Below, piece after piece: positions 41,883 through 50,026 of a stretch of DNA of 64,000 nt (position 1 is the first letter of the stretch; the number at the start of each line of letters is the position of its first letter). A program made the position numbers and the translations under genes. The notes under the pieces are model-generated. The model made no database searches and was not told where the DNA came from. It saw only the letters and a program-made list of their open reading frames with translations. The stretch is from Anaerolineae bacterium (GTDB lineage: Bacteria; Chloroflexota; Anaerolineae; Aggregatilineales; UBA3940), in the NCBI GenBank assembly GCA_016926255.1, contig JAFGOY010000067.1, forward strand, positions 124,001 to 188,000. The letters are read 5' to 3'.

Positions 41883-42299
41883 TTACGGGCCGCACTGAAC
41901 CGGGTAGCCAAGCGCTTTCCAATCATTGATACCGCCCATGTCGCTGACGTTGGTATAGCCGTTCTCGACGAGATAGGCCGCTGCCTCGGCGCTACGATTC
42001 CCCGACCGACAGTAGGTGACAATCTCGGCACCTTTGTCAGGGAGAATCTCCGACGCCCTGAGGGTAATCGATTCGAGCGGGAGCAGGGTTGCACCCTCGA
42101 TGTGGCAGTCGTCGATCCACTCCTGCGGGGTGCGCACGTCGAGCAGGATCAGACCCTCGTCATAGGCCGCTGGGAGGCGCGTTTTGATTTCAAGCGGCGT
42201 CACTTTTTCGGCAGTGGCCGGGGCCGACGAACAGCCTATCAGAAGGACAATAACAACGATCAACAGGGCAATAATAATCCGATCTTTTTTAATCACCAT
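41883..42299 (-). CDS. Rhodanese-like lipoprotein
   Basis: A 138-residue lipoprotein: lipobox L-L-I-G-C (Cys23), then one rhodanese domain with the active-site loop Y-C-R-S-G-N-R-S and L-L-D-V-R-T-P-Q-E-W. Single-domain rhodaneses carry sulfur as a persulfide; extracellular ones may act in thiosulfate or redox chemistry. The ATG at 42299 has AAAGGAA upstream and gives a proper signal peptide; an upstream GTG/ATG at 42368 is less likely. It sits between the caspase gene (76 bp) and the FHA gene (30 bp) on the same strand. Confidence 0.88.
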   Translation of the reverse strand: MVIKKDRIIIALLIVVIVLLIGCSSAPATAEKVTPLEIKTRLPAAYDEGLILLDVRTPQEWIDDCHIEGATLLPLESITLRASEILPDKGAEIVTYCRSGNRSAEAAAYLVENGYTNVSDMGGINDWKALGYPVQCGP

Positions 42300-42375
42300 A
42301 CCGCAGGGGTTCCTTTCAACACAGGGTTGTCGTTTTCCCAAGTATAGACGAGACGAAAAGCCCGTCAAAATATGG

Positions 42376-43842
42376 TCATGATTTCTGAGGCAGAAAACCG
42401 TCGACCACCACCCAGATCAGCAGAGAGGCGATGATCAGCGGCGGGACAAACCGAAAATCGTATAGATCGAACAGCTCTTCAACGTTCCATTGGTAATACA
42501 TGGCCGGGATAATCCAGATCAATGCGCCAACGACAAATGCCCCGGCCTGCCACCAGCGCTGTTGGATCGCCCTGACGACGCCAACCGCAACTAAGATCGC
42601 GACCGTCGAGAGATACCAGCGGTTATCATCGAGCGAGCGTGTCATATCGTAGATCAAAGCAGTCAGGCCGACCAGGATCGCCAGCACAGGCCAGAAACGC
42701 CGCAGCAGGCTCAGGGCGGGGCTTTCAGCGGATCGCGCCGCAGGCTTTATTTCAGCCGTCTCCAGACGCCCTGCCCCGGATTCGCGCTGGCGCTTGAGCC
42801 GCTTCTCGATTCGATCCGCCGAAACGGGGACGGTCGGCGCGGCGCGGCCTTTGACACCGGGAGCCGGGCCGCCGCCCTGCTGAGTGAGGGTCGGCCCCAT
42901 GCCGAGCACCGCACGGGCAGCGTAGGATACCCGGCGGCTGTCGTCTTCGGAGAGGTGAAGCAGGGCTTCACGAGCAAGCTCGGCCAGGGCGGGATCGCTG
43001 CCCCGGAGGATGCTCGCCAGTTCCCTGATCACCCCTTCACGCACACCCGTCAGCGGGCTTTCGATGGCGACGCTGATTTCGGGCGGCAGATGGCGGATCG
43101 GTTCATCGGCCCAGAAGACGAAATCGCCGCCGCCCGATCCGAGCAGGTGACCGTAGTGGGGGGTCTGGCGGCTGTGGGTGTTCGATCCGACCTCGCGCTG
43201 GAGGTAGAGGCCAAGCTCGTTGGCGGTGAGCATTCCCCCGCGCTTATTAAGACGGTCGAGGAGGAGGCCGGTAAACATCGAGTGGCCTTCCGGGCCATAG
43301 AGATCGAGCACCACCTGATCGGCCTGCCCGGCGGCGATGGCCTGCACCGCGCGCCTGCTGACGAGATCGGCAACCAGCCGCCTGCCCATCGACACCGACC
43401 GGGTGAAGGCCAGCCCGCTGAAACAGGCGTCGAGCAGAAAGAGGATGTGCTTGGCCGGGATGAACTTGCTGCGGTCGACGAGATCGTCCATCTCGATGGC
43501 CCGGTGATACTGGCCCGGCCTGACGCCGTAGGGCATCAGAAAGCCGACCGGCGACCCGGTGGTGGTCTGGCGGGTGAAGCCGTGACCGGCAAAATAGATC
43601 ACCAGCCTATCGTCGGGGGACGTGGCACAGAAAGCGCTGTCGATGTGGCCGAGGATCGCCTCACGGGTGGCGGCCTCGTTGCAGAGGGTGGTCACCTCGA
43701 AGCCATCGTCGCGCAGCCAACTGGCGACCGCTTCCGCGCCGCGAACGGCGGTTTTCAGCGGCGGCAGAGCATCGTACTGATCGATGCCGATCACCAGTGC
43801 GTACGACTGGCCGTAGCGGTCGTGATAGGTCGTCTCCTCCAT
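42376..43842 (-). CDS. Caspase-like peptidase with four C-terminal membrane helices
   Basis: A 488-residue protein. Residues ~12-250 form a peptidase C14 caspase domain with His87 (F-A-G-H-G) and Cys140 (L-D-A-C-F-S-G). Residues ~260-325 form HEAT-like helices like those of the caspase-solute-binding fusion at 3580. A basic linker leads to four predicted membrane helices (~385-485). The catalytic domain should face the cytoplasm. Both dyad residues are present, so it may be active; bacterial members of this branch usually cut after Arg/Lys. AAGGAGC precedes the ATG. It heads a run of minus-strand signalling genes. Confidence 0.9.
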   Translation of the reverse strand: MEETTYHDRYGQSYALVIGIDQYDALPPLKTAVRGAEAVASWLRDDGFEVTTLCNEAATREAILGHIDSAFCATSPDDRLVIYFAGHGFTRQTTTGSPVGFLMPYGVRPGQYHRAIEMDDLVDRSKFIPAKHILFLLDACFSGLAFTRSVSMGRRLVADLVSRRAVQAIAAGQADQVVLDLYGPEGHSMFTGLLLDRLNKRGGMLTANELGLYLQREVGSNTHSRQTPHYGHLLGSGGGDFVFWADEPIRHLPPEISVAIESPLTGVREGVIRELASILRGSDPALAELAREALLHLSEDDSRRVSYAARAVLGMGPTLTQQGGGPAPGVKGRAAPTVPVSADRIEKRLKRQRESGAGRLETAEIKPAARSAESPALSLLRRFWPVLAILVGLTALIYDMTRSLDDNRWYLSTVAILVAVGVVRAIQQRWWQAGAFVVGALIWIIPAMYYQWNVEELFDLYDFRFVPPLIIASLLIWVVVDGFLPQKS

Positions 43843-43907
43843 AGCGCTGCTCCTTCAAGTCGACCGTCCCTGAGTTGGGTCTGATCCCTATTATAGTGCA
43901 TCAGGTG

Positions 43908-43959
43908 GAAGATAAAAGTTTAGAAAAGAAGATAAAAGCGGAAAGATGAAAGATAAAAG
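43908..43959 (+). repeat. Three purine-rich direct repeats before the TIR-TPR gene
   Basis: GAAGATAAAAG starts at 43908 and 43928, and GAAAGATAAAAG at 43948, a 20-bp period of about two helical turns. They lie 88-139 bp before the TIR-TPR start codon. A looser AGTAGAAAG pair occurs at 47614-47636. Confidence 0.6.
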
Positions 43960-44046
43960 TGGGGATGAGTCAGCGATGTTGACTCTCATGGTGAGGATGG
44001 TCGATAATGGGATGGGTATCAATCACATCACATTCAAGGATTTCAT

Positions 44047-45978
44047 ATGTCGTCCACACAAAAGACAGTATTCATTAGCTATCGACGCAGTGTTGCATCA
44101 TACATCGCTAGAGCAGTATTTCTATATTTGCGTTCGAAAGACTTTGACGTATTTATGGATGTAGAAAGTATCGGAGCTGGAGAGTTCGAATCAATTATCC
44201 TCAACCAGATTGAAGCCCGCGCCCATTTCCTACCTATTCTTACACCAGGTACGCTAGAACGATGCAATGAACCAGGTGACTGGCTGCGCCGGGAAATCGA
44301 GCACGCAACCAACATACAACGAAATATTGTTCCAATACTGGTGAATAACTTCCGATTCGAAGACGTGCGGAACCATTTGACTGGTGAACTGGGAAAACTA
44401 CCAGGATATCAAGGGGTAATGCTTTATCATGATTATTTTGATGCGGGGATGGAACGGTTGTGTGATCGCTTCCTATCAAAACAGATAAGTGTTGAAATTG
44501 AGTCTCCCCCACCTGAGCAAAGTCAGGAAGTCAACCGTATGATCGATGTAGCAGATGAAAAACCTTATCCGACAGAAATAGAGCTTGATTCTGAAGCTCA
44601 TTTCTTTCGAGGTTTGGCAAAGCATAACGCAGGCGACCTTGAAGCAGCCTTTTCGGAGTACAGTAAAGCGATCCATCTCGATCCACAAGAAGAGGCTGCG
44701 TTCTATAATCGAGGATTGATATGCTGGAAGCAAGGGGATTTAGAAGGAGAAATCGCTGATTATTCAAAAGTTATTGATATCAATCCACAGAATGCAGATG
44801 CGTACTTAAATCGGGGAATTGCACAGATCAACCAGGACAAACTTGAATCCGCCATCGCCGACTATAACGAAGCTATCAGACTCAATCCTGAGTATGACAT
44901 GGCATACTTCTGTCGAGGTAATGCTAATGCGTCTCTAGGCAATATTGAAAGAGCCATAGATGACTACAATATGGCAATTGAACTCGTCTCTGAAAACAGT
45001 GACTATTTTTGGGCTAGAGGAGTAACTTACAGAAATCTTGCCAACTTTGATGATGCGATATCCGATTTTAACATGGCCATCAACCTCAGTACCAACAATG
45101 CCGAATTGTACATGTCACGAGGCATAACACACTATATGAACAGCGATCTGGATCAGGCATATAAAGACTTTGAAAAGTTTATATATCTCAAGCCACAGGA
45201 TGTAAGGGGGTACGCCGGAAGGGGCTCAATAAAGGCGGAAATGGGAGACCTAGAAGCAGCAATCGCGGAGTTCGATGCTGCTCTACAAATCAACCCAGAG
45301 TGGGTTTCAGGATATGTTGATCGTGGCGAAATAAGAAAGCGACAAGGTGATATACTTGGAGCCATCTCCGATTTCAGCGAGGCAATACGGCTTGATCCAC
45401 AGCGCGAGACCGCATATTTCAGTCGTGGAGAAACCTTTGAGCAACAAGATGACCTTGAAAGCGCCATCTCCGACTACAGCAACGTGATCCAGATTAACCC
45501 AGACTCAGTCGTCGCACATAATAATCGAGGACATGCGCTTATACGGCAGGGAAGTTACAAAAAAGCAATAGAAGACTTTAGTGAATTAATCCGAATCGAA
45601 CCCCAAAATGCTGATGCATTCAATGAGAGAAGTTGTGCCAGATTAGTGCTCGGCGAACTACAGAAAGCACTTGAAGATGTAAATAAATCGCTAGAGCTTA
45701 GTCCTGAAAACGCCTATGCATACGATACACGTGGTTGTATCTATCTCGAATTCGGCAAAAATGAACAAGCTAAAAACGATCTAGACAAAGCCATCGATCT
45801 CGATCCTACTCTAGACGAACCGTATAGAAACCGTGCGAAAGCGCAGTGGGCGCTGGGCGATCTGCACGATGCACTGGCCGATTATGAAAAGTATCTCGAA
45901 TTAGGTGGCGGGGAGCGCAACGGGGATCGAGAGGAGATCGAGCGGCTAATTGAGGAGATTCGCGGGCAGATCGGGTGA
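44047..45978 (+). CDS. TIR domain-TPR protein
   Basis: A 643-residue protein. Residues ~6-140 are a TIR domain with V-F-I-S-Y-R-R, the D-V-E-S-I-G-A-G-E-F loop, L-T-P-G-T-L and D-W-L-R-R-E-I-E-H-A, in which Glu83 sits where the catalytic Glu of NAD-cleaving TIRs is expected. Residues ~185-640 hold about thirteen tetratricopeptide repeats (A-x-x-N-R-G, A-I-x-D-Y). TIR-TPR proteins are widespread in multicellular-type bacteria and some are NADase immune effectors; a role here is inferred. Most of the gene is clearly A+T-rich relative to neighbours, but the last ~145 bp switch to host-like GC. No signal peptide. Confidence 0.9.
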   Translation: MSSTQKTVFISYRRSVASYIARAVFLYLRSKDFDVFMDVESIGAGEFESIILNQIEARAHFLPILTPGTLERCNEPGDWLRREIEHATNIQRNIVPILVNNFRFEDVRNHLTGELGKLPGYQGVMLYHDYFDAGMERLCDRFLSKQISVEIESPPPEQSQEVNRMIDVADEKPYPTEIELDSEAHFFRGLAKHNAGDLEAAFSEYSKAIHLDPQEEAAFYNRGLICWKQGDLEGEIADYSKVIDINPQNADAYLNRGIAQINQDKLESAIADYNEAIRLNPEYDMAYFCRGNANASLGNIERAIDDYNMAIELVSENSDYFWARGVTYRNLANFDDAISDFNMAINLSTNNAELYMSRGITHYMNSDLDQAYKDFEKFIYLKPQDVRGYAGRGSIKAEMGDLEAAIAEFDAALQINPEWVSGYVDRGEIRKRQGDILGAISDFSEAIRLDPQRETAYFSRGETFEQQDDLESAISDYSNVIQINPDSVVAHNNRGHALIRQGSYKKAIEDFSELIRIEPQNADAFNERSCARLVLGELQKALEDVNKSLELSPENAYAYDTRGCIYLEFGKNEQAKNDLDKAIDLDPTLDEPYRNRAKAQWALGDLHDALADYEKYLELGGGERNGDREEIERLIEEIRGQIG

Positions 45979-46035
45979 TGGGCGGTCGCAAAGGCCGGGT
46001 GACCACAAGGATTGCCCCTCGGAGCGTGACGAATC

Positions 46036-46080
46036 ACCCCCTCTGGGTCTACGACCCATCTCCCCCACAGGGGCGATCAA
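46036..46080. repeat. Intergenic repeat of the ACCCCCTCTG-TCTCCCCCA family, copy 2
   Basis: ACCCCCTCTG, an internal GGGTC...GACCC stem, TCTCCCCCA and GGGGCGATCA. Flanks match 26968-27014, while the internal stem is changed on both sides, so pairing is kept. Confidence 0.6.
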
Positions 46081-46116
46081 CGAGCAGCTAAAATTCGTGT
46101 AATTGGCGGATAGATA

Positions 46117-46761
46117 TCACGGAATCCTGATCGCGGGGGCACTTCTGGCGCGGTCGAGCGGCAGGGCGACGATCCGCGATTCTTCGCGCCAGTCGAGGGC
46201 GAGCGTGGTGAACGAGGGTGCGCTGCCCCAGCCTTCGAGCAGGCGCACGCCCGGCGCGGTAACGATCCGCATCAGCAGCAGTTCGATCACCTGCCAGGAC
46301 TCAGGCCCCGTGTAGGGATAAGCCAGCACCACCTGCTTGCCGTCCTTCAAGCGGGGGATGATCTTATTCAGCAAGCGCCGCCACAGGTAGGCGCTCATTT
46401 TTTTCTGGGCCGCATTCTGAACGGAGGGCGGATAGGCGGCCTGCATGATCGCAAGGGTCGACGAGAGCTTCTGCTGAGGCAGCACGGTGATATCAGCGCG
46501 GCGAATGCCCGACCGCCCTACCTCGTCCTGTTGATCGGTCACTTCGACGCGGGAAATCGCCATCGTGGCGCGATCAACGGGGAAGCATTTGATCGAGGTG
46601 GCGGACTGATAACTATCAGCGCTCCACCCCTGGCCGCGCGGCATCGCCTGCCGCCAGATCGACTTGAGCATCTGCTCATCGAAGTCGTCGGTGGGTGGGC
46701 GATAGCGGTAGCCGGGCTGGCTACCGTTCAGATGGTATTCGATCACCAGGTGGCGGATCAC
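46117..46761 (-). CDS. Unknown partner of the GTPase
   Basis: A 214-residue protein with no signal peptide or membrane helix. The N-terminus, I-E-Y-H-L-N-G-S-Q-P-G-Y-R-Y, loosely resembles the first strands of GTPase-associated GAP1-type proteins; this match is weak. The rest is alpha/beta with a C-terminal strand-rich part (V-V-L-A-Y-P-Y-T-G, L-L-E-G-W-G-S-A-P-S-F). I do not recognise a catalytic motif. The GTG start overlaps the stop of the GTPase gene (GTGA, 4 bp), which shows translational coupling and suggests a 1:1 partner or effector of the GTPase. Confidence 0.7.
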   Translation of the reverse strand: MIRHLVIEYHLNGSQPGYRYRPPTDDFDEQMLKSIWRQAMPRGQGWSADSYQSATSIKCFPVDRATMAISRVEVTDQQDEVGRSGIRRADITVLPQQKLSSTLAIMQAAYPPSVQNAAQKKMSAYLWRRLLNKIIPRLKDGKQVVLAYPYTGPESWQVIELLLMRIVTAPGVRLLEGWGSAPSFTTLALDWREESRIVALPLDRARSAPAIRIP

Positions 46762-47495
46762 TGGTTTCCTTGCCCGTCGCCGGGTATGCGTGACCTGGGC
46801 CGGATCGCGTCGAAGAACTCGATCATCGCCTCGCGCACGCCGACCCCGGTTTTCAGGCTGGTATGGTAGATGCGGTACTCGTAGCCCAATCGCTCCGACT
46901 GGGACTTGAGCCGCCGGATTTCGTTGCGGAAATTATCAAGCAGCGCATCGACGTTGGTTTCATCGCACCACAGGTCTTCCTTATTGACCAGCAGCGTGAA
47001 CATCTTGACGTAACGGCGGGCCAGCGGCTCGTCGTCGAGCATCTGCAGGACGAAGTTCAGCGCGTCCTTGTGCTGGTAAGCGTTCTCGTGATCGACCAGG
47101 AAGATGATCCCGCGCGGGCGCGTCTCGTAGAACAGTTCGACCCAGTCGGTGTCCCACATCGAATATTCGCCGCCGACATCACGCCTGGGCCGCAGACGCA
47201 TTCCACCGCCGTCGGCGCTCATCCTGGTCGTAAACGCGGGGACGGCGTCACCACCGGCAGCGGTCGGCTCCGGGGCGAACTGTTCGAGCAGCTCGGAATC
47301 GTGACGCAGCCATTCGAGCAGGGTCGTCTTGCCGGTCTGACGATAGCCAAGCACGATGAACGGCAGGCCGAAGACCCGCGCATAGGCAAAGTCGATGACC
47401 GTGTCGAGGCTGTCGCCGACCCTGCGCGTGAACGCCGCAATGGATTTCAGTATTCCCGATACAACGCGTCCAAATGAATTACCAGACTGGCTCAT
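46758..47495 (-). CDS. Arf/Ras-like small GTPase
   Basis: A 245-residue protein with a TRAFAC-type GTPase core: P-loop G-Y-R-Q-T-G-K-T (50-57), switch II D-V-G-G-E (107-110) and N-K-E-D (171-174) for guanine specificity. D-V-G-G rather than D-T-A-G places it nearer the Arf/Gtr-like group. The first ~45 residues form an amphipathic, partly hydrophobic helix that may touch the membrane, as in Arf proteins. ATG 47495 is chosen for AAGGGTGA just upstream; a GTG three codons earlier is possible. It is coupled to the next gene by a 4-bp overlap. Confidence 0.85.
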   Translation of the reverse strand: MSQSGNSFGRVVSGILKSIAAFTRRVGDSLDTVIDFAYARVFGLPFIVLGYRQTGKTTLLEWLRHDSELLEQFAPEPTAAGGDAVPAFTTRMSADGGGMRLRPRRDVGGEYSMWDTDWVELFYETRPRGIIFLVDHENAYQHKDALNFVLQMLDDEPLARRYVKMFTLLVNKEDLWCDETNVDALLDNFRNEIRRLKSQSERLGYEYRIYHTSLKTGVGVREAMIEFFDAIRPRSRIPGDGQGNQ

Positions 47496-47766
47496 AACAC
47501 TCACCCTTTTTAAACCTATCCCGCGTGATGCCCTGGATAGAGATTATACCGAATCGACGTGCTGTTGTATGTATCTACGCATAACGGGGCGATTCGTTGC
47601 TTGGCGAGTCAAAAGTAGAAAGATAAGAGTAGAAAGCTACAGAGAACTCTTTCATCTTTCTCCTCCGTCTCCCACGCTCGATTTTGGGCTTTTTTCAAAG
47701 ATCACTACAATGAATGTCACGACGATCTGACCTGCCTTGTTGAACACACTCAAAGGGGGAAAGATA

Positions 47767-49026
47767 ATGCCCGGAGATGACTACTCCGAATTGAGAATCA
47801 ACAGCGACCGCCTGCTGGCCGAAATGGACGATCTGGCGGCAATCGGGGCAACGCCTGACGGGGGTGTCAACCGCCCGGCATTCTCCAACGCGGACCTCGA
47901 AGCACGGCGCTGGTTCCGCAAAAGTGCCGAAGAAGCCGGGCTGGAATTCCGGCAGGATGGGGCGGGCAACCTGAGTGCCGTCCTGCCCGCAGCCAATGCC
48001 GAATCGGCACCAAAGACGATCCTGTGTGGCTCACACCTCGACAGCGTCCCGAAAGGTGGGCGCTACGACGGTGCTCTGGGCGTCATTACCGCGCTGGAAG
48101 TGGTGCGGACGTTGAAAGAGTCGGGGATCAGGCTGCCGGTCAACGTGGAGGCGGTCAATTTTTCCGACGAGGAAGGCTCCTGGATATCGCTGTTCGGCAG
48201 CCGGGCACTGACCGGGATACTGAATCAGGATATTCTCAACAACCCGAAAGGCGGCTCACAGGCATTCGAGGCACGGCTGGCCGCCGCCGGGCTGACCAAA
48301 GCCGGAGCGCTGGCTTCCACCCGAGACCCGTCAATGATCAAGGCCTGGGTCGAATGCCACATCGAGCAGGGAACGAAGCTCGAAGAAAGCGGCAGCGCGA
48401 TCGGGATCGTGTCGGGCGTTGTGGGGATTGCAATGTACTGGCTGAACTTCATCGGGCGGGCCGATCACGCCGGGACGACACCGATGGACAGGCGGCTCGA
48501 TGCCCTGCGCGGGGTAGCGGCGTTTGTCGGGCAGGTCCGCGAGCTGGTGATCAACCGTTTCCCGCAGGGCGTATGCAACTGCGGCATGGTCGAGGTCGAG
48601 CCGGGGGCACATAATATCATCCCGGAACGGGCGAAGCTGGCGCTGGAATTCCGTCACAGCGATCCGGGGGCACTCGACGCGATGCGTGAGGCACTGATCA
48701 ACCTGGCGCTCCACGTCGTCGAGGTCGAGGGGCTGAGCCTGGAGGTCGAGCAGATCGGACTGCACGAACCGGCGCTGACCGACCGCGAGGTGTCGACGGC
48801 AATCGAGACAGCCTGCAAGAAACTGGGACTGTCGAGCATCCATATGCCCTCCTACGCCGGTCACGATACACAGAACATGGCGGCGATCACCCAGGCGGGG
48901 ATGTTCTTCGTACCGTCGGTGGAAGGGGCGAGCCATTCACCGCGCGAGTTCACCCCGGACGAGGACTGCATCAACGCAGGAAACGTGCTGCTGCACACGG
49001 TGTTGGGGCTGGCGCTGGCAGAGTGA
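47767..49026 (+). CDS. M20-family Zn amidohydrolase (hydantoinase/carbamoylase type)
   Basis: A 419-residue peptidase-M20-fold enzyme of the allantoate amidohydrolase / N-carbamoyl-L-amino-acid hydrolase / beta-ureidopropionase group. Metal ligands are visible: G-S-H-L-D-S-V, the R-Y-D-G loop, F-S-D-E-E-G-S, H-I-E-Q-G and A-G-H-D-T-Q-N. It would cleave a carbamoyl or ureido group in purine, pyrimidine or amino-acid salvage; which one is not decided by sequence. ATG 47767 follows GGGGGAAAG. The next gene starts 24 bp after its stop, suggesting an operon. Confidence 0.92.
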   Translation: MPGDDYSELRINSDRLLAEMDDLAAIGATPDGGVNRPAFSNADLEARRWFRKSAEEAGLEFRQDGAGNLSAVLPAANAESAPKTILCGSHLDSVPKGGRYDGALGVITALEVVRTLKESGIRLPVNVEAVNFSDEEGSWISLFGSRALTGILNQDILNNPKGGSQAFEARLAAAGLTKAGALASTRDPSMIKAWVECHIEQGTKLEESGSAIGIVSGVVGIAMYWLNFIGRADHAGTTPMDRRLDALRGVAAFVGQVRELVINRFPQGVCNCGMVEVEPGAHNIIPERAKLALEFRHSDPGALDAMREALINLALHVVEVEGLSLEVEQIGLHEPALTDREVSTAIETACKKLGLSSIHMPSYAGHDTQNMAAITQAGMFFVPSVEGASHSPREFTPDEDCINAGNVLLHTVLGLALAE

Positions 49027-49050
49027 TTTAATAAGAATCAGGGGTGGGGA

Positions 49051-49767
49051 ATGTACAGCTTTGGATTGAATGAGGCGGCGCTTGCGGTATATCAGGTCGC
49101 AAGCTGGACGCGGAAAAACCCCTGCGGGGTGATTTCGGCGACTCAGGCAGCAGCGCTGTTCCGCAATGAACCGGCGACGGAGGACGAGATCGAGGAGAAG
49201 ATCGGGTTCGCCAACCGGTGGACGGCGCTCCACGCGCTGATCATCTTCCCGGCGCTGCCGGTGCTGATGGCTATCGGGGCGGTGCGCAGGACGATCCCCG
49301 GCTGGGCGACCACGCTGCGAATGTCGGCGGGGCTGATCCGGCGGTTTGGGAAGGATCAGGGCCGCAGGCTGTGGACGAAGGTCAGATCGGGAACGATGGA
49401 CGAACTCAGGCAGGCTATCGGCACGCCGCGAACGGCGGTGCTGGTAACGGTCGGCTGGAACAAGGCGATGTCCGGCGTCATCCGCATGGATCACCCGAAA
49501 CGCGGGCTGCTGCCACTGAGTAAATTTGCGATCACGTCGTGGCCGTTCACCGCTCACACGATGATCGCCGCCGCGTATGACCCCGATCACACATCGACCG
49601 GACCAGATGGTGAAGCCGTCTCGACGCCCTGGGGATTCATCAACTCGTGGACAAAACCAGTCGACAAGCTGTTCTGGATGACCGAGGACGATTTCGCAGC
49701 GATCTGGGGATTCCGTGCGGTAGTCGTGCCACGTCACCGGATGCTGATCGTGACCGAGGAGAAATAG
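49051..49767 (+). CDS. Unknown protein with one hydrophobic segment
   Basis: A 238-residue protein I do not recognise. It has one hydrophobic stretch at ~57-80 and an alpha/beta C-terminal half containing V-L-V-T-V-G-W-N-K and F-R-A-V-V-V-P-R-H-R. The short gap after the amidohydrolase and the GGGGTGGGGA ribosome-binding stretch support a real, co-transcribed gene. A nitroreductase-like fold, as in some deazaflavin (F420)-dependent proteins, is one possibility suggested by the C-terminal pattern, but evidence is thin. A REP-like element starts 2 bp after the stop. Confidence 0.65.
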   Translation: MYSFGLNEAALAVYQVASWTRKNPCGVISATQAAALFRNEPATEDEIEEKIGFANRWTALHALIIFPALPVLMAIGAVRRTIPGWATTLRMSAGLIRRFGKDQGRRLWTKVRSGTMDELRQAIGTPRTAVLVTVGWNKAMSGVIRMDHPKRGLLPLSKFAITSWPFTAHTMIAAAYDPDHTSTGPDGEAVSTPWGFINSWTKPVDKLFWMTEDDFAAIWGFRAVVVPRHRMLIVTEEK

Positions 49768-49768
49768 A

Positions 49769-49802
49769 CTATCCGTAAATTCGCTGCGTTCATTTCGGAT
49801 AG
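49769..49802 (+). repeat. REP-like CTATCCG...CGGATAG element, copy 3
   Basis: CTATCCGTAAATTC, a GCTGCG centre, then TTTCGGATAG: 34 bp with perfectly pairing 7-bp ends, 2 bp after the preceding stop codon. Closest relative is the copy at 24950-24983. Confidence 0.75.
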
Positions 49803-50026
49803 TCGGGGATACTGACAGTAAGTATCACCGACTTTTCCATCTAACCTTTAACCTCACACTTATATTTGCTATCCTCATTACTGCACCGACCCTGCAACTC
49901 GACAGGTAATACAGCGTATACAGCTATAGATAATCACCTCCTGAGAAGGGAGGTATCCCCCCGTCCACCAGATGACAGGCAGCAGGGTGATCGCCGCCAT
50001 CTGCTATTTTTGTTTCGGAGACATGA

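Noticed and set aside
42955-43884. 309-codon plus-strand frame opposite the second caspase gene
   Set aside because: Antisense shadow; the caspase frame keeps both catalytic motifs.
43908-43959. Short regular repeats considered as a small CRISPR array
   Set aside because: Units of 11-12 bp with 9-bp gaps are far too short, and no cas gene is nearby.
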